Origin: Liolophura sinensis
Lineage: Eukaryota; Mollusca; Polyplacophora; Chitonida; Chitonidae
Assembly: GCF_032854445.1 (NCBI RefSeq)
Contig: NC_088302.1
Location: 23,325,788 to 23,389,787, forward strand
DNA: 64,000 bases
Reading direction: 5' to 3'
Positions 27,219 through 38,765 of the stretch are shown piece by piece. The notes under the pieces were generated by a model. That model was given only the letters and a program-made list of their open reading frames with translations. It was not told the DNA's origin and made no database searches. Numbering within the stretch: the stretch's first letter is position 1; each line of letters starts with the position of its first letter. The position numbers and the translations under genes were made by a program.

Positions 27219-27421
27219 AAATTCTCCGGTTTAGCCTCATTTCGCCTACTTTCACACCTTTATGAGTCTCATTTCGCCTACTTCAGATTTTTCGGACAGG
27301 CATCCTGTAGATGGTTGGGGGCACGCCCCCTAACGGGTTCCTACTGAGCGTCTCTCACTCATCGGCTGAGTGGACTTACTAGAAGCGCAATGCTCACTGA
27401 AGTCTTGATGGTGAATACCGT

Positions 27422-27667
27422 TTGCATCAGAGTGACACTGGCAGAACTTTACTCACTTATCACAATAAATACGATCGCAGACAATCATTAAGTAACATCA
27501 TGGCAGCAGTGCAAGTTGAATTCATACCAACTACGAGAGGTGGGGTAACTCTTGTGTGGAATAATTACGAATACCGACTGAACAGAAAAAAATCTGATTG
27601 GGAATCATGGAAATGTAAAGTTGCGAATTGCAAAGCATCCGCATCATCCAGAGAGAACAGACGTTAA
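27422..27667 (+). pseudogene. Truncated FLYWCH zinc-finger reading frame inside the MULE
   Basis: This frame could encode 81 residues. A second methionine at 27500 starts the part that looks like a domain. That part reads VEFIPTTRGG, then L-W-N-N-Y-E-Y-R-L-N-R-K, then ESWKC and a second Cys four residues on (NCKA). This is the N-terminal half of a FLYWCH finger: the F..T.RGG lead, the aromatic strand, W-x-C and C-x4-C. The C-terminal half with the His-x-His zinc ligands is missing. The frame instead runs into SASSRENRR and a stop. FLYWCH domains bind DNA or protein and are frequently fused to MULE transposases. The finger as seen cannot be complete, so the frame is called a relic. Confidence is good for the family and low for any expressed product. 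Confidence 0.6.
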
Positions 27668-27834
27668 CAGATTTGAAAATCTCTCAGCTACAAGCTGGTG
27701 GACGTTTCCCTCCAAAGAGGAGGAAATATCGGACTCTGGACGAGAAGTTACAAAGATTGAAAGAACAGTTGCAGGGAGAACAACTGACATTGTTGGAATT
27801 TGCCGACAAAGCATCGTTCTTGCTACACTTGTAA
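27628..27834 (+). pseudogene. Second short frame in the MULE, basic and helical
   Basis: A 68-codon frame overlaps the end of the FLYWCH frame in a different register. It has a basic patch (PPKRRKYR) followed by a leucine- and charge-rich stretch (LDEKLQRLKEQLQGEQ) that should be helical. I recognise no family. It may be the continuation of the original element protein after a frameshift and deletion, or a chance frame. Its place between the inverted repeats is the only context. Confidence 0.25.
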
Positions 27835-28100
27835 TTTTTAACTGTCATCATTTATCACTTATCTATTTACCACTCTTATGTATTACATTCCTAACAATAT
27901 GTTTTTTACTATGATCTATGCGTCCATCTTTGGGTCATTCTTTTGTCCACACGGTCCCTGAGGTTTAATCGGATTACACCCTGGAGTTTTAATCCCATTA
28001 AATGGTTATCTTCACACCTTGGGGATTATCATTTCGCCTACCTCCAATTTCTAATTTCAAACAAAAGAAGTAGGCGAAATGAGACTACACCAAATTCTCC

Positions 28101-29274
28101 TGCTTTCCTCCTGCTGCAAACTATAAGCTGAGAGGAAGGCAAAACAACTGCTGGCCTTACCTAACATGGGTGGTTATAAGACTACAATCTGGTTTGTACA
28201 AAACTAACACAATGAAGCATGTTTGCTTTTACTAGCTGATGCTTTCTAATCACATTTTAACAATTTGAAGCAGGGAGTTAATTTTGCTACATTTTATACT
28301 TCCAAATACAGAGGGAAAAAATGGAAAGCTGGCAACTATTTGCAGCCAAAGAGAAGATTGACATGGCCAAGTATATTGAGAGAATTAAGGTAGCCTTAAT
28401 ATGCCAGGTGACAATATTCTCCTGGTAAATTAACCAAGCAGATACCATCAAGCATGCTGGGAGAAAATGAGCAGAAATGGATTGAAACAGGTCTATCCAT
28501 CCATCCATCCATCCATCCATCCATCCAGCTCTTGCATTAACGTCCTTTAAACAACTTGGTTCTCCCAAGACAGCTTGATCATGGTAGAAGCTGCCAGCGA
28601 TTCCCCTTAAACAGTCTGCCATTTACAGCTACATTAACCCGGGAGGCCTTCCGACTGGAAGGTTCTCTCTTCACCACAATTCTCAGGCCTTCCTCAGGCT
28701 TGTTTCTTTAACTGGAGATATCGTTGTAATGAGCTTTACCCTATTTAACGATATGAGAATCTGGCAGCGTCCAACCCAAGACCTGTAGGATACCAGACGG
28801 TCAGGTGTACCTCTACCCTTTTAGCCTAGCCAGGCCTCCAAGGGTCCAGACACAATGGTACCATCCTGTGCCAGACCAAAGCCATCTGCTGGGACCCAGC
28901 CACCGGCCTAACATATATTCCAACACAGATTTTCCCCACCACCGAAGCCCCATTAACAGGCCCATTATATCCTTTTATTACCTAAAGGAATTTGCCTGGC
29001 CATTACTTATCCCTGAGTAAGAAGCAATTTCCCTCTTCATGTAATGCTATCACACAAGAGACTGGAAGTAGATACAGGGTTGGTTAAACTTCTATCAGGA
29101 ATCCAACACTTTGTCAACTGACAGCGACTCAGTAATCTGTAGATGTCTGAGGAAATTAACTTTTAATGTGGAGATCCACTTGATCAAGTGAAACAAGTTA
29201 GCATATATATAAGGGATAACAGCTTGAGCAACCACAAGCCACACATTCCCCATTTCAGCTTCAAAAGACTACAA
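28101..29274. other. Single-copy DNA between the MULE and SINE family B
   Basis: Holds the (ATCC)n run at 28494-28526 and nothing else recognised. The frame at 28287-28622 (minus) crosses that microsatellite and is an artefact of it. Confidence 0.5.
28494..28526. repeat. (ATCC)n microsatellite
   Basis: Eight tandem atcc units between gtct and agctctt. Confidence 0.95.
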
Positions 29275-29288
29275 CGACACTAGAGGAG

Positions 29289-29624
29289 TGAGGAAGTGAG
29301 TGCTTGGGGGTTAACGTCTTACTTAACAATTTTTCAGTCATATGAGGAAGGACTCCTTTGAGTGCATGTAATGTGCCGCCTTGTTGCTGGACGGATTTCC
29401 ACCGATCTTTTATCTAGTGCTGCTTCACTGAGACGACTTACCGAAGGCAAGTAAGCCGCCCACCCTCAAACCATTATACTGATACTGGTCAACCAGTCGT
29501 TGCACTATCCTCTTAATGCTGAACTCCAAGTGAGGAAGTTACAACTTCCTCTTTTATAAGGTCTTAGGTGTGACTCGACCCAGGATTGACCATGGACCTC
29601 CCGCTCTTGACACGGACGCTCTAC
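29289..29624 (-). mobile_element. SINE family B, full-length copy with perfect target duplication
   Basis: Read on the minus strand, a tRNA-like head holds an A-box-like ggtagagcgtcc (29613-29624) and a B box ggtcgagtc (about 29572-29580). A body and a 3' tail follow, with gaaaaattgttaag and ccaagcactcact. The element is bounded by a perfect 14-bp direct repeat, cgacactagaggag, at 29275-29288 and 29625-29638. Its length is 336 bp. A second copy of the 3' two thirds is at 38515-38728, which confirms a dispersed family. Confidence 0.85.
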
Positions 29625-30180
29625 CGACACTAGAGGAGGCAGTACATAGAATGTAACATTAATACATTCATTTGCACCACCAATTTCAAGAAACAAACTA
29701 CAGGCTGAATCGAATTAAAAAATACATCTATATTATAATTTTACTTTAAGAAACCTTAAAGTAAGTACATACATGTAAATGTATGTATATTAGTAAACTT
29801 AAGTTGATCCATGTATCAAAACGATATTAAGGGTTTAGGACCACAATCGTCTGCATGAAGGAACCGGCAAACAGTGTCCAAGGATTTTGCAATTATAAAC
29901 CATATTTTCTTTGCGATTATATAGATAGTTCCTTGTATTCTTGGCCAAAAAACAAAAATAATCATTATACAGACATTCATGTATTAACTGCTAACTATAA
30001 GGGACAATCCTGTGTTAATAATAGCACCCCCTAATTCCAAAACAATGTCCAGCAGATGTTATTATACCAAAGAACATAGTAGATAAAAAGTAAGAATCAT
30101 GTACATAGAGCAGTTAACAGATTTCAATGATGCCAGAAAAATGAAGGAATGATATGTTCTAAGAATCCACTGCATCTAGT

Positions 30181-30271
30181 CTATCTGTCGGACATATAAA
30201 GTACATCTCCTTCCTCAAGTACTGTTGGTGAATGCTCAAATGCCCACTCTTCTCTGACCTCTGGAATGGTT
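30181..30271 (-). CDS. Candidate last coding exon (minus strand), alternative 2
   Basis: After the acceptor cttggttttacag on the minus strand, the segment reads, in phase with the exon at 46201-46137, TIPEVREEWAFEHSP, then TVLEEGDVLYMSDR and a TAG stop. The EEGDVLYMSD segment recalls the EEGD strand of SH3 domains. However, the preceding RT-loop is too short for a standard SH3 and nothing follows it, so I do not call the domain. If the 17-nt microexon at 30342-30326 is included, a second frame is read instead, which is also open past this stop. The two alternatives cannot be separated from sequence alone. Confidence 0.2.
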
Positions 30272-30305
30272 CTGTAAAACCAAGTTCATGATTCTTTCAC
30301 ACAAA

Positions 30306-30342
30306 TTAAACTTCACCATGTTTACCTTTGCTTCGGAGAGAA
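30306..30342 (-). CDS. Candidate last coding exon (minus strand), alternative 1
   Basis: A strong acceptor (ccctctttgttttgcag on the minus strand) precedes a short frame. In phase with the exon at 46201-46137 it reads SSLRSKGKHGEV and a TAA stop. The frame also holds a donor-like aag|gtaaac at 30325, so a 17-nt microexon spliced to 30271 is possible. That would need an intron of only 54 nt and would change the reading frame of the final exon. No canonical AATAAA on the minus strand was found in the roughly 400 bp downstream. The low confidence reflects the short length and competing models. Confidence 0.22.
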
Positions 30343-31080
30343 CTGCAAAACAAAGAGGGTGTCATTACACTTAGATTAGGTGGGCTTTGGGCAGACTGTG
30401 GACAAGAGATGAATCATCAAGTACCAGAACTGAACTTCTAACCCCACTCACAAGAGATCTGGGGTCTCTTCAGAGGATTCAATATGCCACCGATGGAGCT
30501 ATATGTATTGGGAATCCTAGGTGACAAGGGTTGGTACGAATCTCATACAGTACACTTTTGTTTATTGTGAGCAACATGGACATTTTCTAAATTTGCTAAA
30601 TGTGTTTCAATCAAGATCTATTTGTAGTCTTGTTCTTTTTTTGTTTGTTTTTTTGGCTTCGGATTAAATGTTAATTTCAACATGCAAACATGCATTTTGG
30701 TCGTCTCACAATGTTGTCTGCTTTCAGCAGAACAATGTCACAAAGACGATATATTGTAACTCTTCAACCTTTCAACGACTGAAGCACTTTTTTCAACGGA
30801 ACTTATATATACAATTATTAATATGAAAATGACCCCAAACCTGATCTCCTTGTGTCAATAATGATACAAGTTTCATAAAACTGCGCAAAGAAATTCTCTA
30901 CATTCTCAGTTTTCTCAGAATATTTCAAAATATTGGCTGCAAAAGCAGTTAAAAAGGTTGAAGAATTAGGGTACATGTATTTTTACTGTTCCCTCATTTC
31001 AACAGCATGCTGAAGTCAACGGACAATTACAAGATGTCAAAGTTTATACCACCAAACCTACTAGTATATGTGTCTCAATG

Positions 31081-31325
31081 GTGAGCTCTATTACATAAAG
31101 GTGAGCTGTATTACATAAAGGTGAGCTCTATTACATAAAGGTGAGCTCTATTACAAAAAGGTGAGCTCTATTACATAGAGGTGAGCTCTATTACAAAAAG
31201 GTGAGCTGTATTACATAAAGGTGAGCTCTATTACAAAAAGGTGAGCTCTATTACAAAAAGGTGAGCTGTATTACATAAAGGTGAGCTCTATTACAAAAAG
31301 GTGAGCTCTATTACATAGAGGTGAG
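31081..31325 (+). repeat. 20-bp tandem array, 12 units
   Basis: Twelve exact 20-bp units of the form gtgagctctattacataaag, plus a final gtgag. Units vary at two places: ctc or ctg, and cataaag, caaaaag or catagag. The variant order is not random: a block of a ctg unit and two ctc/caaaaag units repeats at 31201-31260 and starts again at 31261. Every junction reads ag|gtgagc, a 5' splice-site consensus on the plus strand. Confidence 0.95.
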
Positions 31326-34300
31326 TAAAACACATACATCTATGCATCTATGCAAGTCTTTTATGGCTGGCATCAATCAATTCAAAATTCAATCCTGTAT
31401 TCCTGCATAAAAGATGTGCACTCAGTACACGGTACATGAATATCATGTCAAGTACCTGCTGTACTTTTTTCTTTAAGTGATATATTTTTTGTACATATAT
31501 ACCGAAGTTTATTTAAACTGTCGATTGAAAGGTTTGTAATGAGTCATAAAAAAAATGGGAGTAACAGCACATAATGCAAACTTCCACAAACAATTACGTA
31601 AAGCCCAGCATAGCATATGGGGTATAAATTTCGTAACATGATTTATCTTAATACCCATCTACTTTTTAAAAGTTTCTCTTTTTTGTCCTAAAAATGTGAT
31701 GGTATTATTAAAGACATATTGTTTCCTTTTAATAAATACCTGCAAAACCATCTTGTGGTAATTTGCAACGAAGAGACACTTAATCAAAGATGTCTGTAAA
31801 AAAAGCACAAAATAACGTTTTGTATGGGCACTGTGCAGGGTTTCTATGTTTGAGTCAAGCAAGCAGATGTCTACACATTGGACATCAAGACAGCCACTCC
31901 AGGACAAAGGAGACATCTGAGGACAACTGCATCTTATCCCCATCAGTCTTCCAAGGCATGGGGGACATCGCAAGCCTAAGGGGTTAGCTAGCCCAGATCA
32001 TTCCTGGAGAAACGCGTGACAATGTTGGACAGCTATCTATCTTCACCAACCTTCCATTTCCTTATCTACAGCATTACGCTTCCTTCCTGTATCAAGGAGA
32101 GCTCCTTACTGTCCACACACATACAATTACAAGCTCTGCTGGAGTGTCTCCCTCAGGCTGAGCAATCAAGGCCTTCCAGGCAGCCAGCGGTTCCATATGG
32201 TACAGCCCAACACACTGCCATTTATAGAAGGTGGGCCAACAGTTTGTCCAAACAAATATTTTTTCTGGAATGGGCAACCTTTGTACATGCTTGGACTGTA
32301 GCCTGTTGAACTTTTGGAAGGGTGTTTCTACTAAGGTCATTTGCTATTGACTTTCCTACTAAGGTGTTTGCCTATCAACATCTCTAATCTCGGAGCGCTC
32401 ATTAGGTGCCCAGCAATAACCTCCCATTGCTCTTTCATTCATGGTTCTTGACAGAGGTTGGGTTGATATACTGGTCCCTGTAGACTTCTCTCTAATAGTT
32501 CTTTTAGCTCAGGTTGAGGCAATCTACACATGTAGATGTTCAACTAAACAGCTGCACTAACATGTACCAAATGCATGCAACAATCCATCAAAGAAGTTTC
32601 AAACAAAAAAAAAATGTTCAATGATAATATAAATTATGATGGCTAATTTAAGGCCTTGACTAATTATATACATGTACATGAATACATAAACCTCAAACTT
32701 GTGATAGTAAATCAACTTTCTTACACATGCATACCCATTAATAAATCTAAATAATTGGCCATGCTTGACCAAAGATGTGTGTTTTTCATGAACTTTTATT
32801 AAAGCTAGCAATGATAATAAACCTTCTGAAGTTACATATCAATAATCTATCAGACATGCACATCCAAATCATAACATCATTATTTGATTGTACTTTTAAA
32901 TTATGGATAGTAAACAAATGAGATTTACATTACTGGATTAGCTGGAAAGGTGAGCCAAAGGTGTGCCAAAAATAAACAAGGCCACATTATGTGTTAGACA
33001 ATTCAGGGAAGTATGTGTAATCTTAACTTGTAATTGAGTTTATTTATTTATTTGATGGGGTTTTACGCCATACTCAAGAATATTTCACTTATACGACGGC
33101 AGCCAGCATTACGGTGGAAGGAAACCGGGCAGAGCCCAGGGAAAACCCATGACCAAACTTGTAACTGAAAGCAAAAAAGAAAGTAATTTACAATACTGGT
33201 ATATATTTTATTATCACAATTCAGAGAAAATTCTAAGCTTGTGATTGGTCAATCTGGCTTGGATATAAGGTCCTGTGTTCGCCAAAGAATGAGGGATATC
33301 TTTTCTATATACACCTAAGAAGTCAGGAAGGCACATGCCAATGCTCATCTGTACATCTATGAAGTCAGGGATGCACATGCCAGCAGAAAGTAATGCTGGT
33401 TGACAATGGATCAGTAAATAGCTTTTCTTCCCTTCAATTTCAAGGTAGTTTTACATGTAATTCAGCAGCTAACAACAATGACATGTGCAAAAAAGTTCTT
33501 GTAATATCTTTCTGAGACAGTCAAACTGCACACCCTTGTTAACTGAATCAAAAATGAATAACTAGCAAATTCACCTAGGGCTGCGAAGTCGGTGTCAGTA
33601 TGCGGAGAAAAGACAGCGTGAAAACACTGCAAACTTCGGTTTAAGTACTGGAAATTCAAGAAGAAATGCCTGTAATGGTCCTCATTGTGATAAATTTGTT
33701 TTACCAGCATGTTGATCGAGTATACGGCCTGACATTTCTTCTCAAAGATCAAGATCATCTCGATGAAATGTTATGTCGTGTAACCATGCAACACAGTAAA
33801 ATAACCTATAATTTTCTATCTACACGTACGTGCAGATATGGAAGAAATGGTAAGAAATATCTTTGAATAAATAATTCACCATCAAAACGACCAGATAAGG
33901 TAAATTCGGGAGACCTGCATAATGAGAGCAATTAAGTTGAAAGAGGTCATTTGACTAAAGGAAACCTGTACATCAGCTTGATAATCAATTAATCAATCAA
34001 TCAATCACCCAAAAAAGACGACGTTATGGTAATACAACCCATCAATAAAAAAAAAATAAACGCCAAAGCTGAACATGTTTCCAAAAAAGATAAAGAAAAA
34101 AGAAACAGATTCACAATCAGTGAAAAAGAGGAACATATACAAACTGTTTACCTTTCTAAAACAAGCCACAAGAAAACCTCCCATAGTTCAAAGATTTGAA
34201 ATCATAAGATAAAGCTGTACCTTGAGTAGCTACATGTAGCTGTGGGAATACTTCTAGCCAATGCCTTAAATCCATACAGCACTGATCATTGTGACCACTC

Positions 34301-35164
34301 CAGCACAACACCAGTTCAGAAATGTGAACGGCCAAATGAACTCTGTGAATCACTAGTGGCTGACTGTGCAAACCCTGGGTAATTTCCTACTAAATTGTCT
34401 CTGTTCCACTTTAACAGGGATTTTCTATGTACTTAACACGAAAAGGTGACAGCATTTACTGGAGATACACTGAGCCCTGGGTAGCCATCAGTGCAAATGG
34501 CCAAGTGCCGTGTAATTAGTGAGCTGTGCTTATCACTGCCTATGATCTCCCGACAAAAAGTGTCAATTGGGTAATTGCTGGTAGGTAACCTTTGTTAAGC
34601 AATTACTGCAGAGGTCTTGTCACCAAGACAATTCTACTCCAGGAAGCGACACCCCTACATTTTCCTCTCACTGTCTGCAAGATCCGTTTCCTCTCCAGTG
34701 AAAAGTGCACACGCACCTTCCACAAAGAGCTGCAGATGGTAAATTCGTACCTTTACTAATCATTAAATCAAATGCATTGTGTCTGTAAAACGAAGACTCC
34801 TATGTTAACAAATCTTGCCATTTCAAACAAAAACAAACATTTATCATCACATATATCACACATTTCTACATGTACACATGTACATGTGATATTGGTTATT
34901 TTTACAACTCCACTGAAACAGATATACTGATATGGTTCACCATTTAGTTCCACACATTTCCTAGCATTCAGCATTTGTAAGAGTGACATGGAAAAAAAAG
35001 TACATTAACATCTTTAAAAAATTCCATGAGACCGCAGATCTTAACTTCAATGTGCAAAACTTATTTAAAGTTTTTGTTACAGATATATACACAAATGTCA
35101 ATTTTGTGTTGTTCCAAGTTTTTCTTTGATTTGTCTCATTGGTATCCTGGTTCAATTTACATGT
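31326..35164. other. Mostly single-copy DNA
   Basis: Besides the SINE at 33038-33155 and a short (ATCA)n run at 33982-34007, nothing is recognised. The overlapping frames at 31659-32340 lie on both strands and have no domain. Confidence 0.5.
33038..33155 (-). mobile_element. SINE family A, 5'-truncated copy
   Basis: Only the 3' part of the element is present, in reverse: a (TTTA)n tail, the gaatatttcacttatacgac segment and the accgggcagagccc segment. It is flanked by aacttgtaattga (33025-33037) and aacttgtaactga (33156-33168), a 13-bp target duplication with one mismatch. The duplication directly abuts the broken 5' end. The truncation therefore arose during insertion, as with incomplete reverse transcription, and not by later deletion. 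Confidence 0.8.
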
Positions 35165-36205
35165 TTTTCATGTAAATTTTACATGTAAACCAAAGTCAGC
35201 ATGTCTGTGTCTGTTGAAGTGCATGTTAGAGTTTAAAATGTGTTTCTTTTTATGACTCAACTTTAACATAGATTACACATAGCTTTTACAGCCTGTAAAG
35301 ACAGCACGTCTGTGTCTGCATGGGTTGATATGAATGTTAAGGTTTAAAATGTGTTTCTTTTCATGAGTCAACTTTAATATAGATTGTACTTACTAAAGTT
35401 CTACAACATAAGCCAGCATGTCAGCGTCTGAGTTAAAGTACATGTTAGTGTAAAAAAGTGTATCTTTTCAGGACTCAACTTAGATATAGATTACACTAAA
35501 GTTCTACAACCTGCAAAGCAAAGCCAGCATGTCAGTGTCTGAGCTAAAGTACATGTTAGTGTAAAAAATGTGTTTCTTTTCAGGACTCAACTTTAATACA
35601 GATTACACTAAAGTTCTACAACCTGCAAAGCAAAGCCAGCATGTCAGTGTCAGAGTTAAAGTATATGTTAGTGTAAAAAAGCATATCTTTTCAGAACTCA
35701 ACTTAGATATAGATTACACTAAAGTTCTACAACCTGCAAAGCAAAGCCAGCATGTCAGTGTCAGAGTTAAAGTATGTGTTAGTGTAAAAAAGTGTATCTT
35801 TTCATGATTCAACTTAGATATAGATTACACTAAAGTTCTACAACCTGCAAAGCAGAGCCAGCATGTCAGTGTCTGAGCTAAAGTACATGTTAGTGTAAAA
35901 AATGTGTTTCTTTTCATGACTCAACCTTAATACAAATTACACTAAAGTTCTACAACCTGTAAAGCAAAGCCAGCATGTCAGTGTCAGAGTTAAAGTATGT
36001 GTTAGTGTAAAAAAGCGTATCTTTTCATGACTCAACTTAGATATAGATTACACTTAAGTACTACAACCTGCAAAGCAATGCCAGCATGTCAGTGTCTGAG
36101 CTAAAGTACATGTTAGTGTAAAAAATGTGTTTCTTTTCATGACTCAACTTTAATATGGATTACACTAAAGTTCTACAACCTGCAAAGCAAAGCCAGTCTG
36201 TCTGT
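35165..36205. repeat. 111-bp satellite array with alternating unit types
   Basis: The marker gccagcat recurs at 35412, 35523, 35635, 35746, 35857, 35969 and 36080, and as gccag at 36192, giving a 111-112 bp period. Two more diverged units lie at 35165-35400. Units fall into two types, gtgtatcttttc with acttagatatag and tgtgtttcttttc with actttaatacag. They mostly alternate, so part of the array is a dimeric higher-order repeat of about 223 bp. Confidence 0.92.
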
Positions 36206-36607
36206 GTCCCTATTGAAGTTCAGAGGCAATATTACAGTTTGTTGCCAAAACAAAGTCCCATCCTTATGCCATCAAAGTTGTGAAATGATCCAATTATTTT
36301 CACTGCTAATTAGTCAGGTTCCATAAACAGAATCCCAAGAGCTCAACAGAGAGAGGAGATAATGAGAGGTTTTAACGGCCATCTGTCCCCTCCAGTGGAT
36401 CTGGTCAAGTTCATGAGTTGACCAGTCCCCACTGGACAGACGCCCTAAATGCGAACTCCATACCTTACTCCGACTAATTCTCTTGATTCCCTGTCATCTT
36501 GAAGGCTTTAATGCCCACTCAGTGTGGTTAAGAGCTGGAAAAAGTACAGCTCTAAAAGGATCAGGTGCTCTCTGCTAATGGATGGTAGTCTCCATAACCG
36601 GGGGAAG

Positions 36608-36695
36608 GTTAATATTCTACTGTCAGCTACTAACTCTCCACCAAAAACCACGTTAATATTCTACTGTCAGCTACTAACTCTCCACCAAAAACCAC
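36608..36695. repeat. 44-bp perfect tandem duplication
   Basis: The 44 bp from gttaatattctactgtcagc to aaaaaccac occur twice in a row, at 36608 and 36652, without a difference. Confidence 0.93.
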
Positions 36696-38514
36696 TGTTA
36701 AATACGTACATACACGTACTACCATGTGCCATGGACAAATCGGCACTCTTGGAATAAATCACAGCTTATCTGAAGAAAGCTCAAAGAAATATACTATACA
36801 GCGCTACTAAAAGACACCGTTCAGTGAATCAAAAATATCACAGGTGGTCGGTTGTCACAGTGCTTTATTTCATCTTGAGTCTTTCAGGTACATGTGTACT
36901 CAAATCTTCATAATAGTAACTTCTTGTTCTTGAAAACTATCAGCACAGGGGTGCTAGCTGTTAATCAGTGTGATTTCTTCTTCATACAGTTTATGACTGA
37001 AACTCTGAAATTAATGATCCTTCAAAATGCATAGAATCAATAAAAAGACCAAGACAGAACTAACTATTAGAGAATGAAAAGGTACAGAAAGAGTTCTGGA
37101 CCTGGTTCTTCAAAATAGGTTTAAGACTTAATACCACATTTAACTTTGAGCCAAGTCTTCAATTTTGTACTTAGCCTGAAGAAAATTGTGTAACATTATA
37201 TTAAAGATGAACTTAAACTGCTGCCATCATACTTTGACATTAGAGACCTGCACTGACTAAAATTTTAGATATAAAATATGACTTAATACCAGTATTAGCT
37301 AACACAGTTTCAAACAACTGGGCCCGGAGCAATTAGGAATTCAATCTGGCATTGAGTATATCCTTCCTCAAAGGGTTTAAAGGAGCAAGTCACGGGTTTA
37401 CATTGCCATTAATAGGGACCAGATCCTTGGCACATGTCTACCGCACTTCAGTCTGACAATATAACTGTGTGTGTGGAGGAAGGAGGAGCCAGGTTGTGTG
37501 GTCAGTGCAGTAGAAAGGGAGGGAAACAGTCAGGGACTTAGAGGTGCTCCCTGAAGAACACCATTCCCACAGAGAAAAACGGTCCTTAGTCACACAGCTG
37601 TTCTAAGCTCAAATGGCATCCTGATGGTGCTAGATTTCCACTGAAAAACCACAACAGTCTCTCTCTCAGCCTTTATGAATGGGAGGCTCCACTGTCAGAG
37701 TGTGCCTTATCTGGCTGAGTGTATCTATAATTTTGACAGGATCTCAGCGGAGGTTTTGTGACCAATCTGTAAACACTCCACACATGCTATCTAAATATTT
37801 GCTAAGTGTGCCCAAGAAAAGGCTGAAAATCTGGAGCAAAGTCCTTAGCACTGCCCTAATGATTAATGTGGAGGTTAGGGAAGAATCAGTCTGCTGGAAG
37901 ACGTTATCAGCCTGCAGAATTTCCATGTGCCTTTGATGGAAATTAGTACAGCATGTGCAAGCCTAACTTGTCTCCTGAACTCATAACTTTATGACTAACA
38001 TGTGGACCAATGTAAAATAGACTAAACCCTCAACTTCACATCAACATCCTTACACGTTATTTCTCTACTCTGAATATTTAATAAAAGCACTGAAACGACA
38101 AGTAATGCAGTATAAGAGTACTAATAAATATATAATACGCAGCTAATCCAAATATGTATAAGAACACAAATGATGCCGATAAAATATTCCAGGAATTTGT
38201 TTTATTTCTTGGTCAATGCACAATACAATCACCCATTCAGAGGAATGTTAACCTAAGGAGAATAGCCAGAGCAAAAAAAAAAAGTCTAATTAAAACTAAA
38301 GTAATCCTAGGCCAGTGATGTTTTACAAATTCCAACAATCATCACTGTACTTTTTCACTTAATTCTGCTTCAGCCATGGTTCTAGGGCAAGACACTACTT
38401 TTTAAGCATGGACATGAACAGTGGGGATAAAACCCTCATGGAGGTAAACTGACAAGAGGCCAGAGTTACGACACTGGTCACTGGTCTGGTTTTACTCTCT
38501 ATGCTGTAAGTGAT
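36696..38514. other. Single-copy DNA without a called gene
   Basis: No repeat, element or convincing exon is visible. The frame at 37679-37936 (plus) is mirrored by one on the minus strand and has no domain. Confidence 0.5.
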
Positions 38515-38728
38515 TGAGTGAGTGCTTGGGGTTTAACATTGTGCTCAACAATTTTTATGACAATCATATGACAACGAAGGAATTCTTAGGGTGTATGTAA
38601 TGTACCTCCTTGTTGCAGGACGGATTTCCACCAATCTTTCATCTAGTGCTGCTTCACTGAGACCATTACCGGAGGCAAGTAAATCGCCCCGCCCAAGCCG
38701 TTATACTGATACAGGTCAACCAGCAACT
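38515..38728 (-). mobile_element. SINE family B, 5'-truncated copy
   Basis: This matches the 3' part of the 29289-29624 element, including gtgagtgcttgggg, ggacggatttccacc and ctagtgctgcttcactgaga, and ends near tcaaccagcaac. The tRNA-like head is missing. A poly(A) run follows at 38736-38750, and a family A SINE begins 38 bp further on. No target duplication is evident. Confidence 0.75.
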
Positions 38729-38765
38729 ATATATTAAAAAAAAAAAAAAAGGGCTTCTTTCATAA

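Larger units (their letters stand above)
27228..28091. mobile_element. Non-autonomous Mutator-like (MULE) DNA transposon
   Basis: The two ends form an inverted repeat of 24 bp, 27228-27251 against 28068-28091, with 22 of 24 positions matching; the shared core is ctcatttcgcctactt. The element is flanked by a perfect 9-bp direct repeat, aaattctcc, at 27219-27227 and 28092-28100. A 9-bp target duplication with long terminal inverted repeats is the hallmark of the Mutator superfamily. A second direct pair of related subterminal repeats lies at 27251-27284 and 28011-28045, both starting ttcacacctt and containing catttcgcctac. The 864-bp element is too short for a transposase, and none is seen. Its only recognisable coding trace is half a FLYWCH zinc finger, a domain that often accompanies MULE transposases. 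It is therefore probably an internally deleted derivative that depends on an autonomous relative elsewhere. The perfect target duplication suggests a fairly recent insertion. Confidence 0.85.

Noticed and set aside
27900-28091. Second transposon nested at the right end of the MULE
   Set aside because: The extra catttcgcctac copy at 28030 is matched by a similar copy near the left end, so it belongs to the same element's subterminal repeats.
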